From: an uncultured Atopobium sp.
GTDB lineage: Bacteria > Actinomycetota > Coriobacteriia > Coriobacteriales > Atopobiaceae
Length of the DNA: 34,057 nt
Assembly: GCA_946999785.1 (NCBI GenBank)
Contig: CAMQEO010000005.1
Location: 1-34,057, forward strand
Direction of reading: 5' to 3'
The notes under the pieces: model-generated
Seen by the model: the letters and a program-made list of their open reading frames with translations, nothing else
Told to the model about the DNA's origin: nothing
The model's database searches: none
Program-made: the position numbers and the translations under genes
Shown here: positions 16,831 to 24,741 of the stretch, piece by piece
Layout of the letters: each line of letters starts with the position of its first letter
Position numbering within the stretch: the stretch's first letter is position 1

Positions 16831-18150
16831 ATGGACATACTGTTTAACCCCGTTATTGTTTCGGTTGTAGTGCTGTGCGTGCTTAGTTTGCTTAAGCTTA
16901 ATGTTTTGTTGTCTATGATCGCGGCAACAATTGTTGCTGGAGTTGCTGGTGGCATAAGCCTTTATGGCGATGGCACAAGTGTTATGAGCTTGTTATGCGA
17001 TGGTTTTTCGGTTAATGCCCAAACGGCGCTTGCCTATATTTTGCTTGGTACCTTTGCCGAGGCAATTTGCACAACGGGGCTTGCCGAAATTATTACCGCC
17101 AAGCTTGCGCGCGTGATCGGTACAAAAAAATACGTCTTGCTTGCTATGCTGACGCTTATTGCTGTGTTGTCGCAAAATTTAGTGCCTGTCCATATTGCAT
17201 ATATTCCTATTCTTATTCCGCCTATTCTTGCGCTTATGAATAAGCTCAAAATTGATCGTCGAGCCGTTGCGTGCGCAACGGCATTCGGCCTAGAGGCGCC
17301 CTATATTGCAATTCCATTTGGCTTTGGACTTATTTTTCAAACGGTAATTGCTACCAATCTTTCGGAAAATGGCATGAGCGTTACGGTGATGGATGTTGCG
17401 CGTGTAAATTGGTATTTAGGCTGTGCAATGTTTATAGGTCTGCTGATAGCGGTGCTGATAGTGTATAGAAAGCCACGCGTGTACCAAACAACCTCTATCG
17501 ATACACAAGCTGCCATGGCACAGGTGCCAAATCTAACGTATAAACACTATGTTACGCTTGCTGCAATTGTTGTTGTGATGATTGTGCAACTTATATCGCA
17601 CGATTTATCGCTGTCTTCACTTGCAGGATTAGCCGTTATGATTGCTTTTAAGGCAATTGCTTGGAATAGCATTGACGAGCAGCTTGCAGGCGGTGTTAAG
17701 CTTATGGGGCTTATTGCTTTTATTATGCTGGTTGCTGGAGGTTATGCCAATGTTATCAAGGCAACAGGCGGTATTGATGCGCTGGTGTACTTTGGAACAA
17801 GTTTTATGCACGGCAGCAAAATTATCGCAGCGTTGGTGATTACGATCATCGGTCTTTTAGTAACTATGGGAATTGGTACGTCGTTTGGTACGGTGCCTGT
17901 TTTGGCTGTTTTATTCGTGCCGCTTTGCCAAAGTATGGGTTTTTCGGTTCCTGCAACTATTGTTTTGATAAGTGCCGCAGCTGCTTTGGGCGACGCAGGA
18001 TCTCCCGCATCCGATACAACTTTAGGTCCTACCTCGGGTCTTAATGCCGACGGTCAACATAGCCACATTTGGGATACCTGTGTTCCTACCTTTATTGTGT
18101 TTAACTCGGCTTTGATGATTGCTGCAGTTATTGCGGCGCAGTTTATATAG
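16831..18150 (+). CDS. YuiF/NhaC-like secondary transporter (Na+/H+ antiporter family; amino acid carrier possible)
   Basis: This 439-residue protein has 11-12 predicted membrane helices. The most diagnostic stretch is near the C-terminus: GDAGSPASDTTLGPTSG followed by NADGQHSHIWDTCVPTF, typical of the 'Na+/H+ antiporter family protein' group that includes B. subtilis YuiF. Members were named by similarity to antiporters, but some work as amino acid (histidine) carriers. The position 14 nt behind an aminopeptidase fits an amino acid role, but this is inference. The ribosome site is weak (GTGAGAG). The last helix ends right at the C-terminus, so the protein is complete. Confidence 0.8.
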   Translation: MDILFNPVIVSVVVLCVLSLLKLNVLLSMIAATIVAGVAGGISLYGDGTSVMSLLCDGFSVNAQTALAYILLGTFAEAICTTGLAEIITAKLARVIGTKKYVLLAMLTLIAVLSQNLVPVHIAYIPILIPPILALMNKLKIDRRAVACATAFGLEAPYIAIPFGFGLIFQTVIATNLSENGMSVTVMDVARVNWYLGCAMFIGLLIAVLIVYRKPRVYQTTSIDTQAAMAQVPNLTYKHYVTLAAIVVVMIVQLISHDLSLSSLAGLAVMIAFKAIAWNSIDEQLAGGVKLMGLIAFIMLVAGGYANVIKATGGIDALVYFGTSFMHGSKIIAALVITIIGLLVTMGIGTSFGTVPVLAVLFVPLCQSMGFSVPATIVLISAAAALGDAGSPASDTTLGPTSGLNADGQHSHIWDTCVPTFIVFNSALMIAAVIAAQFI

Positions 18151-18192
18151 ATCGCGTACGTCTTTCATAATCGTCCATATGCGTTATACCTT

Positions 18193-18224
18193 GCATAACG
18201 CACGAGCATAACGTACGAGCATAC
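18193..18224. repeat. 13-bp tandem repeat behind the transporter gene
   Basis: GCATAACGCACGA (18193-18205) and GCATAACGTACGA (18206-18218) are adjacent, with a partial third copy GCATAC. The first copy also forms the right arm of a small stem, TGCGTTAT (18180-18187) / ATAACGCA (18195-18202). Confidence 0.7.
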
Positions 18225-18232
18225 AGCTAAAA

Positions 18233-18258
18233 AACGCGCCTCATCCTAAAGGCGCGTT
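18233..18258. terminator. Bidirectional terminator between the transporter gene and galM
   Basis: AACGCGCCT (18233-18241) and AGGCGCGTT (18250-18258) form a perfect 9-bp GC-rich stem. A-residues precede it, so the minus strand reads into a T-run after the stem, giving a good terminator for galM. The plus side is followed by ATTTATAT, weaker but usable. Confidence 0.85.
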
Positions 18259-18284
18259 ATTTATATATATGATGGGCTCTCTAT

Positions 18285-19394
18285 TTACATATCGTAAATG
18301 TCATCTTCAGTTTCGATAATGTCTGTTGAGAACGTGTAAATCGTGGTTGAGCGATAAGGCTTTATTGGTGTACAAATAGGTTGTGGCCATTCGCTATGGC
18401 GCGAACAATTAGGATAAAACTCTGGTTCAAATGCAAATCCTGCATGCGCCTGATAAGTGGCTCCATCTTTTACATCGCTTTCATCAAGCTGATTTCCCGT
18501 GTAAAAATGTGCTCCAGGTGTACTGACCGAAATATGCAAGTGTCTGCCACTTTGAGAATCGCTGGCATATAAGGCGCTGCGCACCGTTGTATTATCGTGG
18601 TAATTGTCAATGCAATAGCAGTGATCGTATCCACGACCTCTACGTAGCTGCTCGTTAGAAAGCGGCATATCAGCACCTATTGTCCGCTCTTTTCTAAAAT
18701 CAAAAGGCGTATCCTGAACAGGTAAAATAGTGCCTTCCGAAATTCCATCCTCGCGAATAGGAAGATAATTTTGGGCGTGAATACATACGCGCTGATCTAA
18801 TACCGAACCACTTGCATGACCTGCCAAATTAAAATACGCATGATTTGTCATATTTACAAAGGTAGGCACATTGGTTGTACAGGTGTACGATACACGAAGT
18901 TGCTGATGAGTGTCGTTAAGTGAGGAAAGTTCAAAGCGCGCGGTAAACGTACGATCACCTGGGAGTCCAAGTTCCATGTCCTCTAATGAGCAGGTAAGGA
19001 TTACGGTGTTATGTTCTTTATCAACTTTTGCGCCCCAAAGCTTTTTGTGCAAGCCGTTTTCTAAATCTGTATGGAGATTATTCTGTTTGTGTGGTCCATC
19101 ATTTTGAGGCAAGTGATACACACGATCGTTAAACATTATCTGTGCAAATTCGCTTCTATTGGCAACAGGACCTATAGTTGCTCCATAGCAGGCAGCATTT
19201 TGTCCAAGATAACCTTTTATATTTTGGTAGCCCAACAAAATATCGTCGGGGTGTTTGTTTTTATCGGGCGTTACCACCTTAAGAAGCGTTGCGCCATAAT
19301 TGGTAAGTGTAACACTTACATCTTTGCAGGTAAGCGTATAAGTACGGGCAAGAAGTCCATTTGGTAATGTTCCTAAGGTTCCTGTTCTTATCAT
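18285..19394 (-). CDS. galM: Aldose 1-epimerase (mutarotase)
   Basis: This 369-residue cytoplasmic enzyme interconverts alpha and beta anomers of galactose and glucose. The catalytic His185 lies in NMTNHAYFNLAGH and the catalytic base Glu325 in AFEPEFYPN. Other family marks are TNYGATLLKV, GATIGPVANRSEF, GRGYDHCY and the C-terminal PYRSTTIYTF. Length is normal. The start has GGGGGTT upstream. It is a single-gene unit with its own terminator. No other Leloir-pathway gene is in the window. A palindrome of the LacI-family type upstream (19434-19443) suggests sugar control, at low confidence. Confidence 0.95.
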   Translation of the reverse strand: MIRTGTLGTLPNGLLARTYTLTCKDVSVTLTNYGATLLKVVTPDKNKHPDDILLGYQNIKGYLGQNAACYGATIGPVANRSEFAQIMFNDRVYHLPQNDGPHKQNNLHTDLENGLHKKLWGAKVDKEHNTVILTCSLEDMELGLPGDRTFTARFELSSLNDTHQQLRVSYTCTTNVPTFVNMTNHAYFNLAGHASGSVLDQRVCIHAQNYLPIREDGISEGTILPVQDTPFDFRKERTIGADMPLSNEQLRRGRGYDHCYCIDNYHDNTTVRSALYASDSQSGRHLHISVSTPGAHFYTGNQLDESDVKDGATYQAHAGFAFEPEFYPNCSRHSEWPQPICTPIKPYRSTTIYTFSTDIIETEDDIYDM

Positions 19395-19839
19395 AGATAA
19401 CCCCCGTGATTGCCTAGACAGTTGGTACTACTGTAAACGTTTATTACCCAATTTTTATAGTGAAATTGTAATTATCTGTAATCGGTAGATTTTTGTCGCT
19501 TACGAAACTTCTTTCAAGAGCGCATGTGCCTTGTGGAATATATGAAAGCTTGTACATACTGATCGTAAGGTGATTGTGATTTTTGTTGGACAAAACAATG
19601 TGGGGTGTACATACGCAAGATGAGCGTTATATCCTGTAAACACTTATAATACCTAACGCATTTATAAGCCACTTAGAAAAAATACTACCAATACCAGAAA
19701 AAATCATGTAGCATAGACCAAAAATAATGTTACTCCGCGAGCGGATAGGGTACATTGATACCAAGAGCATGTACATATTCATATATGTGGGTATAACACG
19801 TTTGAATGTTTGAATCAGACGTTGGTATAAGGAGGTTTT
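19395..19839. other. Intergenic galM / flavodoxin region, no gene
   Basis: This 445-bp, AT-rich gap separates divergent genes. It holds the palindrome near galM, a weak -35-like TGGACA (19587-19592) on the plus strand whose flanks resemble the small-RNA promoter, and the flavodoxin ribosome site. An 81-codon frame antisense to the flavodoxin leader has no ribosome site or recognisable domain and was not called. Confidence 0.5.
19432..19444. promoter_or_regulatory. LacI/CcpA-like operator candidate upstream of galM
   Basis: TGTAAACGTTTAT contains the perfect palindrome TAAACGTTTA (19434-19443) and resembles catabolite-responsive elements (TGnAAnCGnnnnCA). It lies about 40 nt before the galM start. 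Similar sequences arise by chance in AT-rich DNA. Confidence 0.3.
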
Positions 19840-20244
19840 ATGAGTAAGGTTGCTGTTGTATATTGGAGTCAAACGGGTAATACAGAAGCCATGGCAAATG
19901 CTTTAGCAGATGCTGCAGGTACTGAAGCTATTGAGTGGACTTCATTTACAGCTGATCAAGCTGCTGATTATGATGCGTTTGCATTTGGTTGCCCCGCTAT
20001 GGGTGCAGAGGAGCTTGATCCTGATTTTGAAGAACTTTTTAACGATGTTGTTGCCGATGCTGGTGACAAACCGTTTGTTCTTTTTGGAAGCTATGACTGG
20101 GGTACGGGAGAGTGGATGGACACCTGGAAAGCTTCTGCAGAAGATCAGGGTGCAAATGTTATTGACACCATCATTGCTAACCTTGAGCCCGATGACGATG
20201 CCTTAGACGCATTGGCTGAAGCAGGCAAAAAGCTTGCTGCTTAA
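19840..20244 (+). CDS. Short-chain flavodoxin
   Basis: This 134-residue cytoplasmic FMN electron carrier has the phosphate-binding loop SQTGNTEA (10-17) and the flavin-ring loops FGCPAMGAEEL and FGSYDWGTGEW, which are typical of anaerobe flavodoxins. It is strongly acidic, as expected. AAGGAGG at 5-nt spacing fixes the start and predicts high expression. It is a single-gene unit with two tandem terminators. Flavodoxin often replaces ferredoxin under iron limitation, which fits the iron-transport theme, though no iron box was seen here. Confidence 0.95.
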   Translation: MSKVAVVYWSQTGNTEAMANALADAAGTEAIEWTSFTADQAADYDAFAFGCPAMGAEELDPDFEELFNDVVADAGDKPFVLFGSYDWGTGEWMDTWKASAEDQGANVIDTIIANLEPDDDALDALAEAGKKLAA

Positions 20245-20317
20245 CAACTAGTATGGTGCTGTGTGAGCATGTGCTTTTGTGCTATTGCAAGGCACGTGCT
20301 CACCGCATACGTGCAAA

Positions 20318-20346
20318 ACGCAGTCTTATAACCTGCGTGTTTTTTA
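20318..20346 (+). terminator. First terminator behind flavodoxin
   Basis: ACGCAG (20318-20323) pairs with CTGCGT (20333-20338) and is followed by GTTTTTT. Confidence 0.75.
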
Positions 20347-20385
20347 TCACACTTTGTTGTTTTATACACAGGTGTGATTTTTTTT
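20346..20385 (+). terminator. Second, tandem terminator behind flavodoxin
   Basis: ATCACAC (20346-20352) pairs with GTGTGAT (20372-20378) and runs into eight T residues. Confidence 0.75.
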
Positions 20386-20619
20386 CAACGTGTATCATGA
20401 TGGCGCATGTGCCCTTGTATTCCTTGCGTTATCTATAAATAATTGCCGTTAGGTTACAATTTGTAGTTGTATTTGTTGGTTTAACCCGTATTGCTGTTAG
20501 GTTTTATACAATGATGCTACGCAGCTTTTCCAGTGTACGAGCGTTTGGTTTGCAAGGCTTTGCATAGGAAGAAGAAGCACAAATCATATGGTGTACGTAG
20601 GAGCAATAAAGGGGTTTTT

Positions 20620-21011
20620 ATGGCACAAACAGCTATTAGACGAGCTTTGCTTTCGGTTACCAATAAAGATGGAATCTGCGATTTTAGCTCATCTTGTGCA
20701 TGATTTTGGGGTCGAAATTATTAGTACCAGGGGAACAGCACGCGTCTTAGCAGAAGCCGGTATTCCACTTGTTGGTGTTGAAGACTATACGAGCTCGCCC
20801 GAGATGATGGGCGGACGAGTTAAAACGCTTCATCCGCGTATCCACGGTGGTCTTTTATGTAGAAGATCGTGCGAGGAGGATATGCGTGATGCAAAAGCGC
20901 AGAATATTCCGATGATTGATTTGGTATGCACCAACTTGTACGAGTTTGAAAAAAGCAGTGTCACAAGACGGTTGCACACTTGATAATGCAATAGAGCACA
21001 TAGACATTGGC
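20620..21011 (+). pseudogene. purH: Frameshifted, truncated 5' remnant of purH
   Basis: The reading starts at an ATG with AAAGGGG upstream: MAQTAIRRALLSVTNKDGICDF in frame 1. At 20686 one extra base shifts the frame. The next part reads HDFGVEIISTRGTARVLAEAG, then GGRVKTLHPRIHGGLL and IDLVCTNLYEFEK. At the run of six A (20949-20954) another extra base shifts it again, and the rest reads AVSQDGCTLDNAIEHIDIG to 21011. This is the start of the MGS-like IMP cyclohydrolase domain of PurH (last two steps of IMP synthesis). After IDIG, where GP(T/P)M and some 380 more residues should follow, sequence from a convergent permease begins. No functional product is possible. Confidence 0.88.
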
Positions 21012-21886
21012 GAACCTCCAAACAACGATGAAGCAATATCGGCAAGACTTGAATAAATAGAAAGAACATCTATGTTTTGTGTTCCATGTGCAATATTTGC
21101 CGTAATATTTCCAAAGGTAATATTTGCTCCTACGTTTAAGCAGGCTATAGCAAGTGAGCCACGAATAATATGCGCATTTATGATGGGTTTCTTAAAGACA
21201 AAATTCTTTTTTATATGAGCGGTTAATAATCTTGCAAGATGTGCAAAGATGTTTTTATCGCGTACAGAGGTGGCGCTAGATTCATCTGGCTGCTTTGTTG
21301 GTGCTTTTTCATGCACGCTTTCTTGCATGGCAGAAGTTTCTGCATAAGCGCTTGCTGTGTCGGTACTTTTTTTGAGGTATTTAGTAACACAGAATTGAAT
21401 AAAGCTCGAGATAAAAACGCAGCCGCAAATGGTGTATATCAAATCGCGACCGAAGAAAAAATAAATAATTGCAGCACTTATAATACTTGAAAGCGCAACA
21501 ACGCGCTCCTGTTTAATCATTTCAAAGGACAGTCGTCCCAAAACAATGCCAACTCCTGCCATCATTGCGTTTATGATAACAGGACCCGAAAATTTGACCG
21601 CTGCTTGTTGTAAGCTGCATATACCAACGATAACCATGATAATTCCTGCAAAGAAGACCATGGAGAGTTTTTCGCGTATGTCCTCGCTGAGCCTGTGTGT
21701 CATAACGATGGTTGACGCTTGAAAATTGATGGGAGCTAAACTGTTAAACCCATAACAGCAAATAGCTCCAATGAAAAATCCTAATGAAGAGGGGACAGTT
21801 GCATAGCCTAAAGACATTGCCAACAGTCCTTGAGGAAGGCCGTTGAGAATAACTCCAAGAGCTGCGCGAATTTCGGTGATATCCAT
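21012..21886 (-). pseudogene. 3'-truncated nucleobase-type (NCS2-like) permease
   Basis: From an ATG with AAAGGAA upstream, about 291 residues of a polytopic membrane protein are intact: GVILNGLPQGLLAMSLGYA, GFFIGAICCYGF, PINFQASTIVM, EKLSMVFFAG and, later, NVGANITFGNITANIAHGT...VLSIYSSLADIASSLFGGS. The last motif is typical of purine/xanthine permease-like NCS2 relatives, where more helices should follow. Instead the frame runs into antisense purH remnant and stops at 20855, adding about 52 foreign residues. A polar stretch (about residues 195-225) separates the two membrane halves. Substrate assignment is by resemblance only. It may still be translated as a fusion but is unlikely to transport. 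Confidence 0.75.
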
Positions 21887-22071
21887 AAAAGAATTCCTTT
21901 CCTGTATGCGAAATACAAGAGCACGATTGTGCCCCTTAGACACTAGCACAAATGCGTGTAACGATATGCGGTGTATACAAAAGCTTACGGCTTTGAAATT
22001 AAATTGTTACGCTCAGGAAATATTCGGTGAGTCAAGCAACATGATGTGCCTAGAGCGCTCATCCAAGCCAT

Positions 22072-22104
22072 AAAAAACCGTACCTACAACTATGCAGGTA
22101 CGGT
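22072..22104 (-). terminator. Rho-independent terminator of nox
   Basis: ACCGTACCT (22077-22085) and AGGTACGGT (22096-22104) form a perfect 9-bp stem around a 10-nt loop. On the minus strand a run of T (22072-22077) follows. It lies 25 nt past the nox stop. Confidence 0.92.
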
Positions 22105-22129
22105 ATCACGTCAAAGATGTATAGACGCT

Positions 22130-23470
22130 TTAGTGTTCAGAAGCAGCTTTCATAGCAACCGAACCTATGTAGTTTACTGGATTAGTAAAGTTAGGCTGGA
22201 AGAGCAAGTCTACTTGAGCAAGTTGGTCTACGGTCATGTGGTTTGCGATAGCAACCGAAACAACGTTGGCAGCTTGTGCTACGTCATCGTGGGTTGAGAA
22301 GAACTGCGCACCCTTAATTTCACGTGTACGAGGCTCCCATACCAGCGTTGCAGTAACAGGTGCAGTGGTGAGCATAAACTCAGGGCGATAATTTTCGGTA
22401 ACGGTTGTGCTGGTAAGCTCAAGACCGCGCAGCTTGCCTGTTTCCATAGTTACACCCGTTGAACTCATAGAGTAATCATAGAGCTGAACAGCATTTGTTG
22501 CTTGCGTTCCTGCATATGCAACCGTGGGCTTTACCATGTTTGCGCCAATAACAAGGGCTTGGCGAACAGCATTGGTGGCCAGTGGAATATAGTCTTCTTT
22601 TCCAGTTGGATTAAACGTAATAGTTGCCGAGTCGCCTGCTGCAAATACACCTGGTTCAGAGGTGCGCATGTAATTGTCAACGCGAATTGCACCGTTTTTA
22701 ATCATATCAAGCTGACCGGTGAAGAGGTCGGTACGCGGCAAGAATCCAATGCCTAAAATTGCATAATCTGCCGTAAACGAACCTTTTTCGGTAATAACTT
22801 TTACACCTGAACCCGTATCTTCAAACGAAGTAACTTTTTGATCAAGTGCCAAATGCACGCCGTGGGCTGTGTAAACTTTCTCCAATTGGTCGGTTACGTC
22901 GGAATCAAAGTTTTTAGCAAGTACGCGCGGGAATGCGTCGATAAGAGTAACCTCTTTTTTAACCTCGCTAAGTTGCTCAGCAAGCTCGGCGCCAATGTAT
23001 CCTGCGCCAATAACGATAACGCTTTTTGCGTCTTTGGTTGCTTCTTTAATACGCTTGGCGTTATCCCAGTTTTTGCAAAGCAAAACATGTTTGCCGTCTA
23101 TGCCGGGTAAAGGAGGAACAACAGGCTTAGAACCTGTGGTAATTACCAAGTAATCAAAGTTGTCCTCTGATTTTTCACCCGAAGTAAGATCGGTCCAGCA
23201 AACATGTTTTGTTTTAACATCTGCCGAGGTAACATCAGTTTGCATGTGTACGTGTGCTCCTGCATCTGCAAGTGCTCGTGGCGAACTGTAGAACATTTTT
23301 TGGGGGTCGCTTACATGATCGCCAACCCAAAGCGCAATGCCGCAGGACAAAAACGAAACGGTGTCATTGCGCTCAAAAACGTGCACTTCCCAATCGGGAT
23401 GAGATTGAAGAATAGACGTGGTTGCAAAGACACCTGCATGTGTACAACCGATTACAGCAACTTTTGCCAT
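22130..23470 (-). CDS. nox: Water-forming NADH oxidase (FAD-dependent, Cys-sulfenate type)
   Basis: This 446-residue flavoprotein reduces oxygen to water with NADH, protecting an anaerobe and regenerating NAD. It has an N-terminal FAD-binding fold (VAVIGCTHAG), the redox-active Cys43 in SFLSCGIALWVG, an NAD-binding fold (VIVIGAGYIGAELAEQL), the second FAD motif EPGVFAAGDSA, and a dimerisation domain. The single active-site cysteine and FLSCGIALWVG favour Nox over CoA-disulfide reductase or NADH peroxidase, which share the fold. The start at 23470 is set by AAAAGGAGG; a frame nine codons longer lacks a ribosome site. It is a single gene with its own terminator, downstream of gpmA on the same strand. 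Confidence 0.93.
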   Translation of the reverse strand: MAKVAVIGCTHAGVFATTSILQSHPDWEVHVFERNDTVSFLSCGIALWVGDHVSDPQKMFYSSPRALADAGAHVHMQTDVTSADVKTKHVCWTDLTSGEKSEDNFDYLVITTGSKPVVPPLPGIDGKHVLLCKNWDNAKRIKEATKDAKSVIVIGAGYIGAELAEQLSEVKKEVTLIDAFPRVLAKNFDSDVTDQLEKVYTAHGVHLALDQKVTSFEDTGSGVKVITEKGSFTADYAILGIGFLPRTDLFTGQLDMIKNGAIRVDNYMRTSEPGVFAAGDSATITFNPTGKEDYIPLATNAVRQALVIGANMVKPTVAYAGTQATNAVQLYDYSMSSTGVTMETGKLRGLELTSTTVTENYRPEFMLTTAPVTATLVWEPRTREIKGAQFFSTHDDVAQAANVVSVAIANHMTVDQLAQVDLLFQPNFTNPVNYIGSVAMKAASEH

Positions 23471-23574
23471 AATAAAACCTCCTTTTAGGACTCCCATGGA
23501 CGTAAATCGTCAGTGTTGTTGTAACACATGCACGCCCACATGAGCGCGTAAATTCGGTAGTTGGGCATAAAATA

Positions 23575-23603
23575 AGGCGAGTGTACGTAAGTACATCTCG
23601 CCT
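23575..23603 (-). terminator. Hairpin between gpmA and nox, probable gpmA terminator
   Basis: AGGCGAG/CTCGCCT plus GTAC/GTAC with one bulge enclose the loop GTAA. On the minus strand TTATTTTAT follows. It lies about 150 nt past the gpmA stop and so would separate gpmA from nox transcription. Confidence 0.65.
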
Positions 23604-23756
23604 GAGTTCTTTTTGGAGCAAATGTATTGCAGTTGGTAAACATACTTGTGGCGAACTTGTTGAGCCCACCTTATGTTTTGCTGCCGTGCTCATCTATTTT
23701 GATGTGTATCAATATCAGATGAATCACAAACGGTGTTTATGACATCAAGCACGTGA

Positions 23757-24518
23757 CTATTTTTTAGCCTTGCCCTGGTTTGCTACGGCGTTAATCTTTG
23801 CTTCGATAGTTGCAGGATCGCCGATGTAGTGCTTATCTAATACATTCCAGTCTTTATCAAAGGTGTATGCGCATGGAATACCTGTAGGAATGTTAACTTC
23901 CAAGATTTGCTCAGGGGTAAGGTGCTCAAATTGCATAACAAGTGCGCGAAGGCTATTACCGTGAGCAGCAATAAGAACGCGCTTCCCTGCTTCCATCTGA
24001 GGTTTAATGGTTTGCTCAAAATAGGGCCATGCACGTGCAATGGTGTCTTTTAAGCACTCGGTGTAAGGAAGATCTTCTTGAGGAACATCGCGGAACTGAT
24101 CTTGAATGTGAGGATCGCGCTCATCGTTTGGTTGAAGTGCAGGTGGTTGAACATCAAACGAACGACGCCAAATTTTAACCTGTGCTTCACCGTGCTCTTC
24201 GGCGGCTTTTGCTTTGTTGAGCCCTTGAAGTGCGCCGTAGTGACGCTCGTTAAGACGCCATGTTTTATACACAGGAAGCCAGTTGCGATCCATTTCGTCT
24301 AATACGTGATTAAGCGTGTGAATAGCACGTTTAAGAAGTGAGGTATAGCATACATCAAAATCAAAACCTGCTTCTTTAAGGGCGCGACCTCCCTCGATGG
24401 CCTCTTTGTGTCCTTGCTCGGTTAAATCAACGTCTGTCCAACCAGTGAAGAGGTTGAGCTTATTCCACTCACTTTCGCCGTGGCGAATGATAACGAGTGT
24501 CATAGTGTCTTGCGCCAT
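23757..24518 (-). CDS. gpmA: 2,3-bisphosphoglycerate-dependent phosphoglycerate mutase
   Basis: This 253-residue cytosolic glycolytic enzyme interconverts 3- and 2-phosphoglycerate. The phospho-accepting His13 is in IIRHGESEWN. It also has FTGWTDVDLTEQG, the substrate loop LNERHYGALQGLNK, WRRSFDVQPP and the second catalytic His in AAHGNSLRAL. Length and order match the cofactor-dependent GpmA family closely. The start is preceded by AAAGGA. It is transcribed alone; a hairpin follows before nox. Its product, 2-phosphoglycerate, leads to PEP, the substrate of the PEP carboxylase and the PTS also encoded here. Confidence 0.97.
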   Translation of the reverse strand: MAQDTMTLVIIRHGESEWNKLNLFTGWTDVDLTEQGHKEAIEGGRALKEAGFDFDVCYTSLLKRAIHTLNHVLDEMDRNWLPVYKTWRLNERHYGALQGLNKAKAAEEHGEAQVKIWRRSFDVQPPALQPNDERDPHIQDQFRDVPQEDLPYTECLKDTIARAWPYFEQTIKPQMEAGKRVLIAAHGNSLRALVMQFEHLTPEQILEVNIPTGIPCAYTFDKDWNVLDKHYIGDPATIEAKINAVANQGKAKK

Positions 24519-24741
24519 TGAATATCCTTTCGTATAAACGTATAGATCTTCGTATAATCATAACAAATTGACTGATAAGCTACAGCTCATCTGACATTTT
24601 TATGGTTCATACACATTTATTCTCGTTCAATATGTCTAAAAGGTAAAGTCATTGTTGCATATTCCTTGTATTTTGCGTATTTTGGTTCATTTGGAGTAAT
24701 CTTAAATATGTTTTGTACATACATAAGGAGTTACAGAGCAT

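Larger units (their letters stand above)
20245..20619. other. Intergenic flavodoxin / purH remnant region
   Basis: It holds a stem (GTGAGCATGTGC 20262-20273 region pairing with GCACGTGCTCAC near 20293-20303), two tandem terminators, and then about 230 bp leading to the purH remnant with AAAGGGG before its ATG. No other gene is supported. Confidence 0.5.

Noticed and set aside
19627..19872. 81-codon minus-strand frame over the flavodoxin leader
   Set aside because: No ribosome site; it overlaps the flavodoxin start and ribosome site antisense and resembles low-complexity AT-rich translation.
20588..20983. Intact 131-residue protein starting at 20588
   Set aside because: The first residues do not resemble PurH, while the correct PurH start is in another frame at 20620 with a ribosome site. 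The frame is a product of the frameshifts.
21887..22070. Purine riboswitch upstream of the truncated permease
   Set aside because: No purine-type three-way junction or its conserved loop sequences could be read in the 180 nt before the start; only a small GCACAATCGTGC stem is present.
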